A stretch of 64,000 nt of DNA from Stenotrophomonas indicatrix (GCF_002750975.1 NZ_PEJS01000001.1:1426001-1490000); one strand, 5' to 3'; counted from the first letter of the stretch, positions 1 to 8,335 are shown. A program made the numbers and translations. The notes: generated by a model from the letters alone, not told the origin.

Positions 1-9
1 CCGTGCGCA

Positions 10-1209
10 ATGTCGACTCTGGCTTCTCCCGCCGTATCCGCCCGCCCCGTATCGCCCGGAGTGCTGGCGGCAATCTCCAGCTCCCACATGGTCAACGACA
101 TGATGCAGTCGCTGATCCTGGCCATCTATCCGGTGATCAAGGGCGGCTTCAATCTCAGCTTCACCCAGATCGGCCTGATCACGCTGACCTACCAGCTCAC
201 CGCCTCGATCTTCCAGCCGCTGGTCGGCCTTGCCACCGACCGGCGGCCGGCCCCGTACTCACTGCCGATCGGCATGGCCTCGACCTTGTGCGGCATGCTG
301 CTGCTCGGCTTTGCGCCCAACTACGCGATGGTGCTGCTGGCCGCCGCGCTGGTCGGCATCGGCTCGGCCATCTTCCATCCGGAAGCCTCGCGCATCGCCC
401 GCCTCGCCTCCGGCGGCCGTCATGGCCTGGCGCAGTCGGTATTCCAGGTGGGAGGCAACTTCGGCACGGCGCTGGGGCCGCTGATCGCCGCAGCGGTGAT
501 CGTGCCCTATGGCCAGCATTCCGCATCGTGGTTTGCCGGTGCAGCGTTGATCGGCATTGCCCTGCTGACCTATGTCGGTCGCTGGTACTCGCTGCATCTG
601 GGCGCGCCCCGGCCAGCAGCACATGGTGTGACTGCCGCGCGCCATCCGCCGCGCACGATCGCCCGGGTGCTGGCCATCCTGCTGGTGCTGATCTTCAGCA
701 AGTACTTCTACATGGCCAGCATCGGCAGCTACTTCACCTTCTACCTGATGCATCATTTCGGCATTCCGGTGGCGCAGGCGCAGCTGCATCTGTTCGCCTT
801 CCTGGTGGCGTCCGCCGCGGGTGGATTCTTCGGCGGTCCGCTGGGCGATCGTATCGGTCGCAAGCCGATCATCTGGGCCTCGATCCTGGGCGTGGCACCG
901 TTCGCGCTGATGCTGCCGCATGCCGACCTGCTGTGGACGACGGTGCTGGCGGTGCTGATCGGCTTCGTGCTGTCTTCGGCCTTCTCGGCGATCGTGGTCT
1001 ATGCGCAGGAAATGATGCCGCACCGCATTGGCATGGTGTCCGGGTTGTTCTTTGGCTTTGCCTTCGGCATGGGCGGCCTCGGCGCAGCGGTGCTCGGTCT
1101 GCTGGCTGACAAGACCAGCATCGAATTCGTCTACCAGCTGACCGCGTTCCTGCCGTTGCTGGGCATCGTCGCGGCCTGGCTGCCGCCGTCCAGGCCTGCT
1201 GCGCACTGA
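10..1209 (+). CDS. MFS exporter, fosmidomycin-resistance (Fsr) type
   Basis: A 399-residue integral membrane protein of the major facilitator superfamily, with about 12 hydrophobic segments and a central hydrophilic loop near residues 195-215. It opens with the SSHMVNDMMQS stretch just inside the first helix and continues with IYPVIKGGFNLSFTQIG, a pattern typical of Fsr-like exporters; GDRIGRKP later matches an MFS loop motif. Fsr of E. coli exports fosmidomycin; the substrate here cannot be read from sequence. The start at the window edge looks genuine because the N-terminus has the expected length. It is followed by a composite repeat and pdxY, with no sign of an operon. Confidence 0.85.
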   Translation: MSTLASPAVSARPVSPGVLAAISSSHMVNDMMQSLILAIYPVIKGGFNLSFTQIGLITLTYQLTASIFQPLVGLATDRRPAPYSLPIGMASTLCGMLLLGFAPNYAMVLLAAALVGIGSAIFHPEASRIARLASGGRHGLAQSVFQVGGNFGTALGPLIAAAVIVPYGQHSASWFAGAALIGIALLTYVGRWYSLHLGAPRPAAHGVTAARHPPRTIARVLAILLVLIFSKYFYMASIGSYFTFYLMHHFGIPVAQAQLHLFAFLVASAAGGFFGGPLGDRIGRKPIIWASILGVAPFALMLPHADLLWTTVLAVLIGFVLSSAFSAIVVYAQEMMPHRIGMVSGLFFGFAFGMGGLGAAVLGLLADKTSIEFVYQLTAFLPLLGIVAAWLPPSRPAAH

Positions 1210-1221
1210 GGGGTGTTCTTC

Positions 1222-1772
1222 GGCAGGGCTGCGCCCTGCACCTGCAGAGGCCAGAGCAACGGCAACGGCAACGGCAACGGCAAGAGCGTGCATTTCGTGG
1301 GATGGCGGGGTGGGTCCGGTTGCGGGGGACGCCGTGAATCCATCCCTGGAGGCTTGGCCGCGGCATCCATGCCGCGGACACCCCCGCAACCGGACCCACC
1401 CCGCCTTCGACGGATTTCCGCAATCTGTCGGGATGGCATGACTTGTTGTTGGTGGGTGTCGACCTTGGTCGACACGTCGTGGATGCTCTTCGATTCGAAT
1501 TCGAAATATTCGATTCCGATGGAGATTCATCCACGCATGTCGTGGATCCATAACCATCCGTCACCGGGAAACTGTCGAGGGCGGGGCGGTATGGGGCTGC
1601 AGGACCGTTGGCGCCATGGATGGCGCCATCGAGCCCCCATGGATGGGTTTACGGCGTGTCCTGCAGCCCCATACCGCCCCGCCAAACCACAGAAAAGCCA
1701 GAGCCGGCTGTTGCTGTTGCCTCGGCTTTGGCTGTGGCTGTTGCCTCTGCAGGTGCAGGGCGCAGCCCTGCC
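1222..1772. repeat. composite inverted repeat element, copies A and B
   Basis: This fills the non-coding stretch between the MFS gene and pdxY. Copy A has an outer cassette (GGCAGGGCTGCGCCCTGCA from 1222), four tandem AACGGC hexamers (1258-1281), then a perfect 25-bp stem, 1304-1328 with 1381-1405, whose loop holds a smaller palindrome (1358-1377). Copy B lies in the opposite orientation: a perfect 26-bp stem, 1580-1605 with 1658-1683, then a CTGTTG-rich tract and the reversed cassette (about 1742-1772). Between them sits a GTCGAC palindrome (1451-1475). Arm sequences differ between A and B but pair perfectly within each. No convincing ORF is present. Confidence 0.85.
1451..1475. repeat. short palindromic REP, GTCGAC type
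   Basis: The sequence GGTGGGTGTCGACCTTGGTC followed by GACAC forms a hairpin with GTGTCGACC and GGTCGACAC arms. Close relatives occur at 19767-19790, 19823-19845, 48566-48590, 51040-51065, 53225-53270 and 62241-62265, all outside genes. It sits at the centre of the composite A/B element. Confidence 0.7.
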
Positions 1773-1801
1773 GAAAACCCCCTTGGGCGTAGAATGCGGG
1801 C

Positions 1802-2710
1802 ATGAGCGAATCCCTCGACAACCACCTGGTCCACGGCCGCCGCCAGCGGCCCGACGGCCCTTCGCCGATCGATGTCATTTCGGTCCAATCACAACTGGTC
1901 TACGGCCATGCCGGCAACAGCGCCGCGCTGCCCCCGATGCGTGCGCTCGGCGTGCGCGTGGCCTCGATCCCGACCACGCTGCTGAGCAATGCGCCGTTCT
2001 ACGAGACCACCCGTGGCCGTGTGCTGCCCAGCGACTGGTTTGCCGATCTGCTGCTCGGCACGCATGAACGGGGTCTTCCACAGCGGGCGAAGATGCTGGT
2101 CTCCGGTTACTTCGGCAGCGCTGCCAACGGTGCGGCCTTTGCTGATTGGCTGGACGAGATCCTGCCGGCATGTCCGCAGCTGCGCTACTGCCTGGACCCG
2201 GTGATCGGCGATACCCACACTGGCCCCTACGTGGAGCCGGGACTGGAAGCAATCTTCGCTGAGCGCCTGCTGCCGCATGCATGGCTGGTTACCCCGAATG
2301 CCTTCGAACTCGGTCGCCTGACCGGCATGCCGGCGCTGGCCGAAGCCGATGCCATTGCTGCTTCGCGCGCGCTGCTGGCACGGGGGCCGCAGTGGGTGCT
2401 GGCACACAGCGTCGGCGGCAATCCGGGCGAACTGGTGACGCTGGCTGTGGGTCGCGAGGAAACCTGGCGCTGGACCTCGCCGCTGCTGCCGGTGGATGTG
2501 GCAGGCACCGGCGATGTGCTGATGTCGCTGATGGTGTCCTTCCTGCTGCGCGGTGAGCCGATGCAGATGGCCATCTCGCGGGCCATCGCCGGCACCCATG
2601 CGGCGCTGGAGGCGACCCTGGCCCACGGCTTCGAAGAGTTCGACGTGATCGCGGCCGCACCGGCGGCACTGGCCGACGGCATGCGCTTCCGCGCCGAACG
2701 GCTGGCATGA
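1802..2710 (+). CDS. pdxY: pyridoxal kinase
   Basis: A 302-residue ribokinase-fold kinase that phosphorylates pyridoxal to pyridoxal 5'-phosphate in the B6 salvage pathway. The PdxY/PdxK core is clear: VISVQSQLVYGHAGNSAA near residue 25 (vitamin-binding start), DPVIGD near residue 140, TPNAFEL near 165, and the GTGDVLMSLM anion-hole/catalytic Asp motif near residue 237. The first 22 or so residues precede the usual PdxY N-terminus, so a slightly later start is possible. The stop overlaps the start of tyrA by four bases (ATGA), so the two are probably translated together. Confidence 0.9.
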   Translation: MSESLDNHLVHGRRQRPDGPSPIDVISVQSQLVYGHAGNSAALPPMRALGVRVASIPTTLLSNAPFYETTRGRVLPSDWFADLLLGTHERGLPQRAKMLVSGYFGSAANGAAFADWLDEILPACPQLRYCLDPVIGDTHTGPYVEPGLEAIFAERLLPHAWLVTPNAFELGRLTGMPALAEADAIAASRALLARGPQWVLAHSVGGNPGELVTLAVGREETWRWTSPLLPVDVAGTGDVLMSLMVSFLLRGEPMQMAISRAIAGTHAALEATLAHGFEEFDVIAAAPAALADGMRFRAERLA

Positions 2711-3831
2711 GCGATCTGCACGAACGCACGCCGCGCACGGTCGGCATCGTCGGCAATGCCGGCGCCTATGGACGCTGGCTGACCCAGTTCTTCGAACAGC
2801 ACATGCAGGTGCGCGTGATCGGCCACGATCCAGCCGATCCGGGTTCGCATGCGCCGGAGCAGTTGCTGGAACAGGCCGACGTGCTGGTGTTCTCCGCACC
2901 GATCCGGCACACGTCCACGTTGATCGCCGAGTACGCGCGCCTGTCGGCGGGCCGCGAGCAGGAACGCTTGTGGCTGGACGTGACCTCGGTGAAGGAAGCG
3001 CCGGTGCAGGCGATGCTGGCCTCGTGCGCCGAGGTGGTGGGCCTGCATCCGATGACGGCGCCGCCCAAGGCGCCGACCCTGAAAGGCAGGGTAATGGTGG
3101 TCTGCGAGGCGCGACTGCAGCACTGGCGGCCCTGGGTGGACGCGTTGTGCCTGGCACTGCAGGCTGAGTGCGTGCGGGCCACGCCGCAGCACCACGACCA
3201 GATGATGGCGCTGGTGCAGGCGATGGTGCATGCGACGCACCTGGCCCAGGCAGGTGTGCTGCGCGAATACCAACCGCAGCTGGGCACGCTGGCGGCGATG
3301 CTGCCGTACCGATCGGCTTCGTTCGAACTGGATACCGCGATCATCTCGCGCATCCTGTCGTTGAATCCGGCGATCTACGAAGACATCCAGTTCGGCAATC
3401 CCTATGTGGCGCCGATGCTGCAACGTCTGATCGGCCAGCTGCAGACGCTGCAGGTACAGGTCGGGCAGGGCGACGATGCTGCGCGGGGCGCGTTCCGCGA
3501 TCACCTGCTGGAGGCCAACAGGAGTGCCTTCGGCGATCAGGCGCTGGCTGCGGGCAACTACACCTTCGAGCGCGTCGGCTATCTGCTGGCCGACCTGACC
3601 GAGCGCAATGCACTGTCGGTACATCTGCCTGAAGACCGCGCCGGTTCGTTGCGTGAGCTGCTGAACGTGTTCGAGCAGCATGGCATCAGCCTCGCCTCGA
3701 TCCACTCCTCGCGCACGCCTGCCGGCGAAGTGCATTTCCGCATCGGTTTCGTGGCCGGGAGCGAGCCAAGGGCTATCGCGGCAGCCGCGGCCGAAGTGGA
3801 TGCCAGCGGGATCGGCCGGGTGCTGGCGTAA
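2707..3831 (+). CDS. tyrA: prephenate dehydrogenase with C-terminal ACT domain
   Basis: A 374-residue enzyme expected to oxidise prephenate to 4-hydroxyphenylpyruvate with NAD+ in tyrosine synthesis. A Rossmann glycine motif (GIVGNAGAYGRW) starts near residue 13, and DVTSVKEAP and GLHPMTAPP (roughly residues 90-120) are typical TyrA signatures, with the His of GLHPM close to the substrate site. The last 80 residues (from about LPEDRAGSLRELLNVFEQHGI) form an ACT domain, usually the site of tyrosine feedback. There is no chorismate mutase domain, so this is not the E. coli bifunctional T-protein. It overlaps pdxY by four bases and is followed by a strong terminator at 3920. Confidence 0.88.
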   Translation: MSDLHERTPRTVGIVGNAGAYGRWLTQFFEQHMQVRVIGHDPADPGSHAPEQLLEQADVLVFSAPIRHTSTLIAEYARLSAGREQERLWLDVTSVKEAPVQAMLASCAEVVGLHPMTAPPKAPTLKGRVMVVCEARLQHWRPWVDALCLALQAECVRATPQHHDQMMALVQAMVHATHLAQAGVLREYQPQLGTLAAMLPYRSASFELDTAIISRILSLNPAIYEDIQFGNPYVAPMLQRLIGQLQTLQVQVGQGDDAARGAFRDHLLEANRSAFGDQALAAGNYTFERVGYLLADLTERNALSVHLPEDRAGSLRELLNVFEQHGISLASIHSSRTPAGEVHFRIGFVAGSEPRAIAAAAAEVDASGIGRVLA

Positions 3832-3837
3832 CGCCAT

Positions 3838-3883
3838 TCATCCACAGGGCGTGTGGATGGCTTCTGCGCAAACATGTGGATAA
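3838..3883. promoter_or_regulatory. cluster of DnaA-box-like sequences
   Basis: A perfect DnaA box in reverse orientation (TGTGGATAA, 3875-3883), one single-mismatch box (TCATCCACA, 3838-3846) and one weaker inverted copy (TGTGGATGG, 3852-3860) lie within 46 bases between the tyrA stop and its terminator. No AT-rich unwinding region is next to them, so this is not an origin; a titration or regulatory site is possible, as is chance. Confidence 0.35.
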
Positions 3884-3919
3884 CCCGCGGCAGGCCTTGG
3901 CGTGCAAGGCTGTCAAGAT

Positions 3920-3948
3920 GGTTGGTCAAAAAATGACCAACCTTTTTT
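3920..3948 (+). terminator. rho-independent terminator after tyrA
   Basis: A perfect 9-bp stem (GGTTGGTCA / TGACCAACC) with an A-rich five-base loop is followed by six T residues. It ends the pdxY-tyrA transcript. Confidence 0.9.
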
Positions 3949-3963
3949 CTGTCCCGAACAGCA

Positions 3964-3990
3964 GTAGAGCCGGGGCATGCCCGGCTCTGC
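3964..3990. repeat. SMAG-type REP
   Basis: GTAGAGCCGGGGCATGCCCG continuing into GCTCTGC: a GTAG head and a GC-rich palindrome, typical of Stenotrophomonas SMAG repeats. It lies between the tyrA terminator and the end of the convergent 64-residue gene. Confidence 0.8.
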
Positions 3991-3999
3991 GGTGGATCG

Positions 4000-4194
4000 C
4001 TAGATCGACAACCTGACCTCACCGCCGCTGGTGGTGAACTCGCGGCCGTTGCGCACCAGCTGGCGGCCGTCATCAAGCTCATAACGCGGCGTCGCTTCGG
4101 AGCCATGCCCACTGCCGCTGGCCTCGGGCTTGAACTCGATGATGATGTGGCTTTCGCCATTGCTGTCGACAGCAGGGAACTGACGGAACGACAT
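4000..4194 (-). CDS. small conserved-looking hypothetical protein, 64 residues
   Basis: I do not recognise a family. It reads MSFRQFPAVDSNGESHIIIE at its start, is soluble, and looks like two short beta-hairpins (IIIEFKPEA; RYELDDGRQLV). The case for a real gene is good: the start is preceded by AAGGAGG at ideal spacing, the reading frame has normal codon bias, and it fills the gap before the ABC exporter. Many xanthomonad genomes carry short proteins of this look. No neighbour reveals a function. Confidence 0.6.
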   Translation of the reverse strand: MSFRQFPAVDSNGESHIIIEFKPEASGSGHGSEATPRYELDDGRQLVRNGREFTTSGGEVRLSI

Positions 4195-4262
4195 GCCTGG
4201 CCTCCTTCAGTGGTTCTTCGCTACGCCGACAGAGTGATCCGGCCGGTGTTAGCCGGCCGTCA

Positions 4263-6041
4263 TCAATCGATGAACTGCAGGCGTGCAAGCTCCGCATACA
4301 GGCCGCCTTCAGCCAGCAGCTCCGCATGCGTGCCCTCGGCCACGATACGGCCATGGTCCATCACCACGATGCGGTCGGCCTTCAGCACGGTCGCCAGCCG
4401 ATGGGCGATGACCACCGTGGTGCGCCCGGCCATCAGGCGTTCCAGCGCCTGCTGCACGCCATGTTCGCTCTGTGCATCCAGCGCGCTGGTGGCTTCGTCG
4501 AGCAGCAGGATCGGTGCGTCCTTCAGCAAGGCGCGGGCGATCGCCACGCGCTGCTGCTGGCCACCGGACAGGCGGGCACCGCGCTCGCCCAGTTCGCTGT
4601 CGTAGCCCTCTGGCAGCGCACGCAGGAAGGCGTCGGCCTCGGCGGCACGGGCTGCGTCCTCCACCTCGGCGTCACTGGCCTCCAGCCGACCATAGCGGAT
4701 GTTGTCGCGTGCGCTGGCGGCGAACAATGTCGGCTGCTGCGGCACCAGCGCCAGCTGCGCGCGAAGCTCGGCCGGATCGACCTCGCGCACATCGATGCCG
4801 TCCACGCAGATGCGGCCGCTTGCCGGATCGTGGAAGCGCAGCAGCATCGACAGCACCGTGCTCTTGCCGGCGCCTGACGGGCCGACCAGGGCGACGGTTT
4901 CACCCGGCCGCACGTGCAGGTTGAAATGATCCAGCGCGGCCTGGTCCGGTCGCTGCGGGTAGTTGAACACCACGTCGTCGAAATGGATCTCGCCACGCAG
5001 AGGCTGTGGCAGCGCACGCGGCTTGGCCGGCGCACGGATCTCGATGTCTTCCTGCAGCAGCTCGCCGATGCGGCCCATGCCGCCGGATGCGCGCTGCAGC
5101 TCGTTCCACACTTCGGCCAGCGCACCGACCGAACCACCACCGATCAGTGCGTACAGCACGAACTGGCCCAACGTACCGGCACTGAGCCGCCCGTCGATGA
5201 CGTCGTGCGCGCCCAGCCACAACACCCCGACAATCGCACCGAACACCAGCAGGATGGCGCTGGCGGTCACCAGCGACTGCGCGCCGATGCGCCGGCGCGC
5301 GGCACGGATCGCATCGCCCAGCGCATGGTCGAAACGGCCGCGTTCATAGGGCTCGCGCGCATGCGCTTGCACGGTGCGCACCGCGCCCAGCGTTTCGCTG
5401 GCCAGGCTGTTGGCATCGGCAATGCGGTCCTGGCTGCTGCGCGCGATGGTACGCAGCTTGCGCGCGCCGATGATGATCGGCAGCACTGCCAGCGGGATGC
5501 CGAGCAGCGACCAGGCGGCCAGCCGCGGACTGGTGACGAACAGCATCGCCAGGCTGCCGACCACGGTGACACTGCTGCGCAGCGCCACGGACATGGTCGA
5601 GCCGACCACGCTGCGCAGCAGTTCGCTGTCGGCGGTCAGGCGCGAAACCAGCTCGCCGCTGCGGCTGCGGTCGTGGAAGCCGGCGCCGAGCTGGATCAGG
5701 TGCGCGTACAGCCGGCTGCGCAGATCCGCCACGACCTTCTCGCCGAGCAGCGAAACAAAGTAGAAGCGCGCCGCCGTCGCCAACGCCAGCACCACAGCGA
5801 CCAGCATCAGCAGAGCAAAGGCACGGTTGATCTGGCCCCCGCTGCTGAAGCCGTGGTCGATCATCTGCTTCACCGCCGGCGGCAGGCTCAGGGTCGCTGC
5901 CGAAGAAACGGCCAGGGCCAGCAGCCAGGCGCTGAACAATCCGCTGTGGCGGCGCACGAACGGCCACAGTGTGCGCAGGCTGCCGAGGCGGCGCAGCGGC
6001 GGGGAGGCCGGGTCGGTCGCCGGTGCGTCCTTGTCAGTCAT
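4263..6041 (-). CDS. MsbA-like ABC exporter half-transporter (permease-ATPase fusion)
   Basis: A 592-residue type IV ABC exporter acting as a homodimer in the inner membrane. The N-terminal ~320 residues hold six membrane segments (first near 38-58). The ATPase half has Walker A GPSGAGKST near residue 395, signature LSGGQQQRVAIARAL near 495, Walker B ILLLDEATSALD and an H-loop in VIAHRL. It resembles BmrA/MsbA-type multidrug or lipid exporters, and the substrate is not predictable. Its start overlaps the end of the YigZ-family gene by four bases, so the two are probably cotranscribed. A GGCCGG hairpin (about 4241-4258) follows its stop without a T tract. Confidence 0.88.
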   Translation of the reverse strand: MTDKDAPATDPASPPLRRLGSLRTLWPFVRRHSGLFSAWLLALAVSSAATLSLPPAVKQMIDHGFSSGGQINRAFALLMLVAVVLALATAARFYFVSLLGEKVVADLRSRLYAHLIQLGAGFHDRSRSGELVSRLTADSELLRSVVGSTMSVALRSSVTVVGSLAMLFVTSPRLAAWSLLGIPLAVLPIIIGARKLRTIARSSQDRIADANSLASETLGAVRTVQAHAREPYERGRFDHALGDAIRAARRRIGAQSLVTASAILLVFGAIVGVLWLGAHDVIDGRLSAGTLGQFVLYALIGGGSVGALAEVWNELQRASGGMGRIGELLQEDIEIRAPAKPRALPQPLRGEIHFDDVVFNYPQRPDQAALDHFNLHVRPGETVALVGPSGAGKSTVLSMLLRFHDPASGRICVDGIDVREVDPAELRAQLALVPQQPTLFAASARDNIRYGRLEASDAEVEDAARAAEADAFLRALPEGYDSELGERGARLSGGQQQRVAIARALLKDAPILLLDEATSALDAQSEHGVQQALERLMAGRTTVVIAHRLATVLKADRIVVMDHGRIVAEGTHAELLAEGGLYAELARLQFID

Positions 6042-6637
6042 CGAGGGTCATCTTGGATACGGATACGATCACGGGTGGCGTCGCGCAGGCGGATTTTCAA
6101 TGCGTCGACCTGCTCTGCGGGCAATTCAACCCGCAATCTCACGCCATTGGCATCGAACTGTTCATCGCGCTTTTCGGCCGCGTGGGCCGGCAGCGCAGCA
6201 TGCAGCGCGCCCAGGTCCTCGAATCCAGCCACCAGCTGCAGCCGCGCCATCGCCACCAGTGGCAGGCGCGGCGCGGTGCGCAGGCATTCGGCAGCGGCGC
6301 CGCCGTAAGCCCGGACCAGGCCACCGGCGCCCAGCTTGATGCCGCCGAACCAGCGGGTGACCACCACCATCACCCGGTCGAATCCCTGGCCATCGATGGC
6401 GGCCAGGATCGGGCGGCCCGCGGTGCCGGCGGGCTCGCCGTCATCGCTGGAGCGATAGTCCTGGCCGTGCCGGTAGGCCCAGCAGTTGTGGGTCGCATCG
6501 GCTACCGATACGTCCTGCAGAAATGCCATCGCCGCAGACGCGCTCTTGATCGGCGCGGCATGCGCGATGAAGCGGCTGTGCTTGACGTCCAGGGTGTGGT
6601 TGACCGGTTGGGCGAGGGTGTCGGGCATTCCCTTCAT
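6038..6637 (-). CDS. YigZ/IMPACT family protein
   Basis: About 199 residues of the UPF0029/IMPACT family (E. coli YigZ). The family core appears as SRFIAHAAPI near residue 20 and CWAYRHG, SDDGEPAGTAGRPIL near residues 55-80, followed by VVVTRWFGGIKLGAGGLVRAY. The C-terminal third is the second RNase-PH-like fold. Bacterial members have no firmly established role; eukaryotic IMPACT binds GCN1. The open frame extends upstream into the anti-sigma gene, so the start was set at the ATG giving MKGMPDTLAQ, with a second ATG three codons later. It overlaps the ABC exporter by four bases. Confidence 0.85.
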   Translation of the reverse strand: MKGMPDTLAQPVNHTLDVKHSRFIAHAAPIKSASAAMAFLQDVSVADATHNCWAYRHGQDYRSSDDGEPAGTAGRPILAAIDGQGFDRVMVVVTRWFGGIKLGAGGLVRAYGGAAAECLRTAPRLPLVAMARLQLVAGFEDLGALHAALPAHAAEKRDEQFDANGVRLRVELPAEQVDALKIRLRDATRDRIRIQDDPR

Positions 6638-6662
6638 TCTACGGGCTTGCCGCCGACGTGTT

Positions 6663-7646
6663 TCAGTCGTCCAGCAACGGTCGCACATCCTTTGGCAGGC
6701 GCGCCTCTGGATAGGTCTGCAGATAACGCTCCAGGCTCGCCCGGGCCAGGTCGCGCTGGCCGGCGTCGCGGCGCTCGCGGATCTTCTGCAGCCATTGCCG
6801 GCGTGGCAGCCCGGCATCGGCCTGCACTTCGGCCTGTACCGCGTCCGCAGTGAGGTTCGCGTCGCTTGCGCGGCGCATGACGCCAGGCGCGGTTCTGCCG
6901 GCCGCGTCCTGCTTGGCCGCGGTGAGCGCGACGCGGTCTTCGGCCGTGGCCTGTGCGGAGGACATTGATTCGGCCGCCGCCGCAGTGGCCTTGCGCGCCC
7001 TCATCGTCGCGGCAGGGGCCGCAGGCGCAGGTGCCGAATAGGCTTCGGCCCCGGGGGGCGCTGCCGCTGGCATCGGAGGCGGTGCAAACGCTGTGTCTGC
7101 TGCAGGCGCAGGTGGCGGTGCCGGCGCCATCATCGGCGCGGGTGCTTGCCGGGGTGCGGCAGGCGCGGGTTTCACCACCTCCGCGATGGCTGGTGCCGGA
7201 GCCGGTGCTGCCTTGGCCGCCGAAGGTGCTGGTGCTGCGGCCGGTGCAGGTACCGGTGCGGCTTCGGTGGCCGCGACATCGGCGGCCGCGCTGTCGTAGG
7301 CCGTGCCTTCGGCGCTCGCATCGGCCGCCATTTCCTGTGCAGCCGGCGCGGTGGCAACTGCCTCGGCAGGGGCCGAGGGCGGCTCTGGACGCATCTGCCA
7401 GGCGATGCCAACGGCGAACACCGCCGATGCGGCCACGCCGAATACGGCCGGCCAGCGGCGGCGCGGGCGCGGCGTGCGCGGTGCCACCGGCGCTGGGGCC
7501 GCCTCGCGTGCTGGCGTCTCCACGGCCGCACGCGCAGCGGCGAGGATCGCCGCGTCCAGTGCCGGCGGAGGGCCCTGTTCGGTGCGGCGCCCAAGCAGGC
7601 GTGCCAGTTCGCGTTCTTCCGGCGTCAGTGCATCGTCTCGGTTCAT
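6663..7646 (-). CDS. probable anti-sigma factor, membrane-anchored
   Basis: A 327-residue protein with an acidic N-terminal region, one membrane helix (about residues 65-83), a long Ala/Pro-rich segment (about 88-230) and a charged C-terminal domain ending LQTYPEARLPKDVRPLLDD. It overlaps the ECF sigma gene upstream by four bases. That arrangement and topology (cytosolic N-terminus, one helix, periplasmic C-terminus) are typical of anti-sigma factors; I see no clear zinc-binding HxxxCxxC motif. The low-complexity stretch may span the periplasm. The function is inferred mainly from the operon, not from a recognised domain. Confidence 0.6.
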   Translation of the reverse strand: MNRDDALTPEERELARLLGRRTEQGPPPALDAAILAAARAAVETPAREAAPAPVAPRTPRPRRRWPAVFGVAASAVFAVGIAWQMRPEPPSAPAEAVATAPAAQEMAADASAEGTAYDSAAADVAATEAAPVPAPAAAPAPSAAKAAPAPAPAIAEVVKPAPAAPRQAPAPMMAPAPPPAPAADTAFAPPPMPAAAPPGAEAYSAPAPAAPAATMRARKATAAAAESMSSAQATAEDRVALTAAKQDAAGRTAPGVMRRASDANLTADAVQAEVQADAGLPRRQWLQKIRERRDAGQRDLARASLERYLQTYPEARLPKDVRPLLDD

Positions 7647-8335
7647 GCGTTCAGTCCCGCACGCAGCTTGTCCATCGCATAGCGCAGCCGCGATTTCACG
7701 GTTTCCCGGCCAACGCCGGTGATCTGGCCGATCTCCTCCAGGCTCAGTTCCTGTTCCAGCCGCAGCTGCAGCACTTCGCGCTGTTCTGCGGGCAGTTCTT
7801 CCATCGCCAGCTGGATGCGGCGACGTTGCTCGAATTCGGACAATTCCGCTTCCGGTGTCTGCCCATCTTCCAGCGCGGCCAGGCGCAGATCGGCATCGGC
7901 CGGTGCAGGGGGGCGATGGCGGGCGGCGCGCCAGTGGTCGTTCAGGCGGTTGTGGGCGATGCGGAACAGCCAGGTGCTGAAGGCGGCATCGGCCTGCCAG
8001 CCTGCACGCGCGCTGATCACCCGCTGCCAGACGTCCTGGAACATCTCCTCGGCAAGCGCGGTGTCGCGCAGCTGCCGCAGCAGGAAGCCGAACAGGCGCT
8101 TGCGATGACGGGCATACAGGCTTTCGAACGCGTGCACTTCACCGGCGGCCCAGGCCAGCATCAAGGCTTCATCGGTTGGCAGGGCGCTGGCATCCACGCC
8201 GTACAGGGTAAGCCCTGCAGGCGGTGGCGCATAGCCAGCGATGGGGTGGGACAGGGCGACAGTCACGGCAGGAACCGGGAGGGGATCGAAAGGAAAAACG
8301 CCCGACGGCACGTTTCGGGGTTGCCGGGCTTCCAT
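7643..8335 (-). CDS. ECF (group 4) RNA polymerase sigma factor
   Basis: Up to 230 residues. Region 2 runs from FESLYARHRKRLFGFLLRQL through AEEMFQDVWQRV to FSTWLFRIAHNRLNDHWR, and region 4 from LPAEQREVLQLRLEQELS to GVGRETVKSRLRYAMDKLR, the DNA-reading helix. Region 3 is absent, as expected for ECF factors. The first 50 residues are unusual, so the real start may be later, for example the GTG at 8266. It heads a two-gene unit with the probable anti-sigma factor and is divergent from the GGDEF/EAL gene, with 73 bases between them. Confidence 0.85.
   Translation of the reverse strand: MEARQPRNVPSGVFPFDPLPVPAVTVALSHPIAGYAPPPAGLTLYGVDASALPTDEALMLAWAAGEVHAFESLYARHRKRLFGFLLRQLRDTALAEEMFQDVWQRVISARAGWQADAAFSTWLFRIAHNRLNDHWRAARHRPPAPADADLRLAALEDGQTPEAELSEFEQRRRIQLAMEELPAEQREVLQLRLEQELSLEEIGQITGVGRETVKSRLRYAMDKLRAGLNA

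Noticed and set aside
1258..1281. CRISPR-like or microsatellite array from tandem AACGGC units
   Set aside because: Only four contiguous hexamers without spacers; it is part of the repeat element tract.
1213..2067. A 284-codon frame over the first composite repeat
   Set aside because: It is generated by hairpin repeats and runs out of frame into pdxY; there is no ribosome site or protein family resemblance.
3838..3883. Chromosome replication origin suggested by DnaA boxes
   Set aside because: Only three boxes, no AT-rich unwinding element, and no dnaA, dnaN or gidA nearby.
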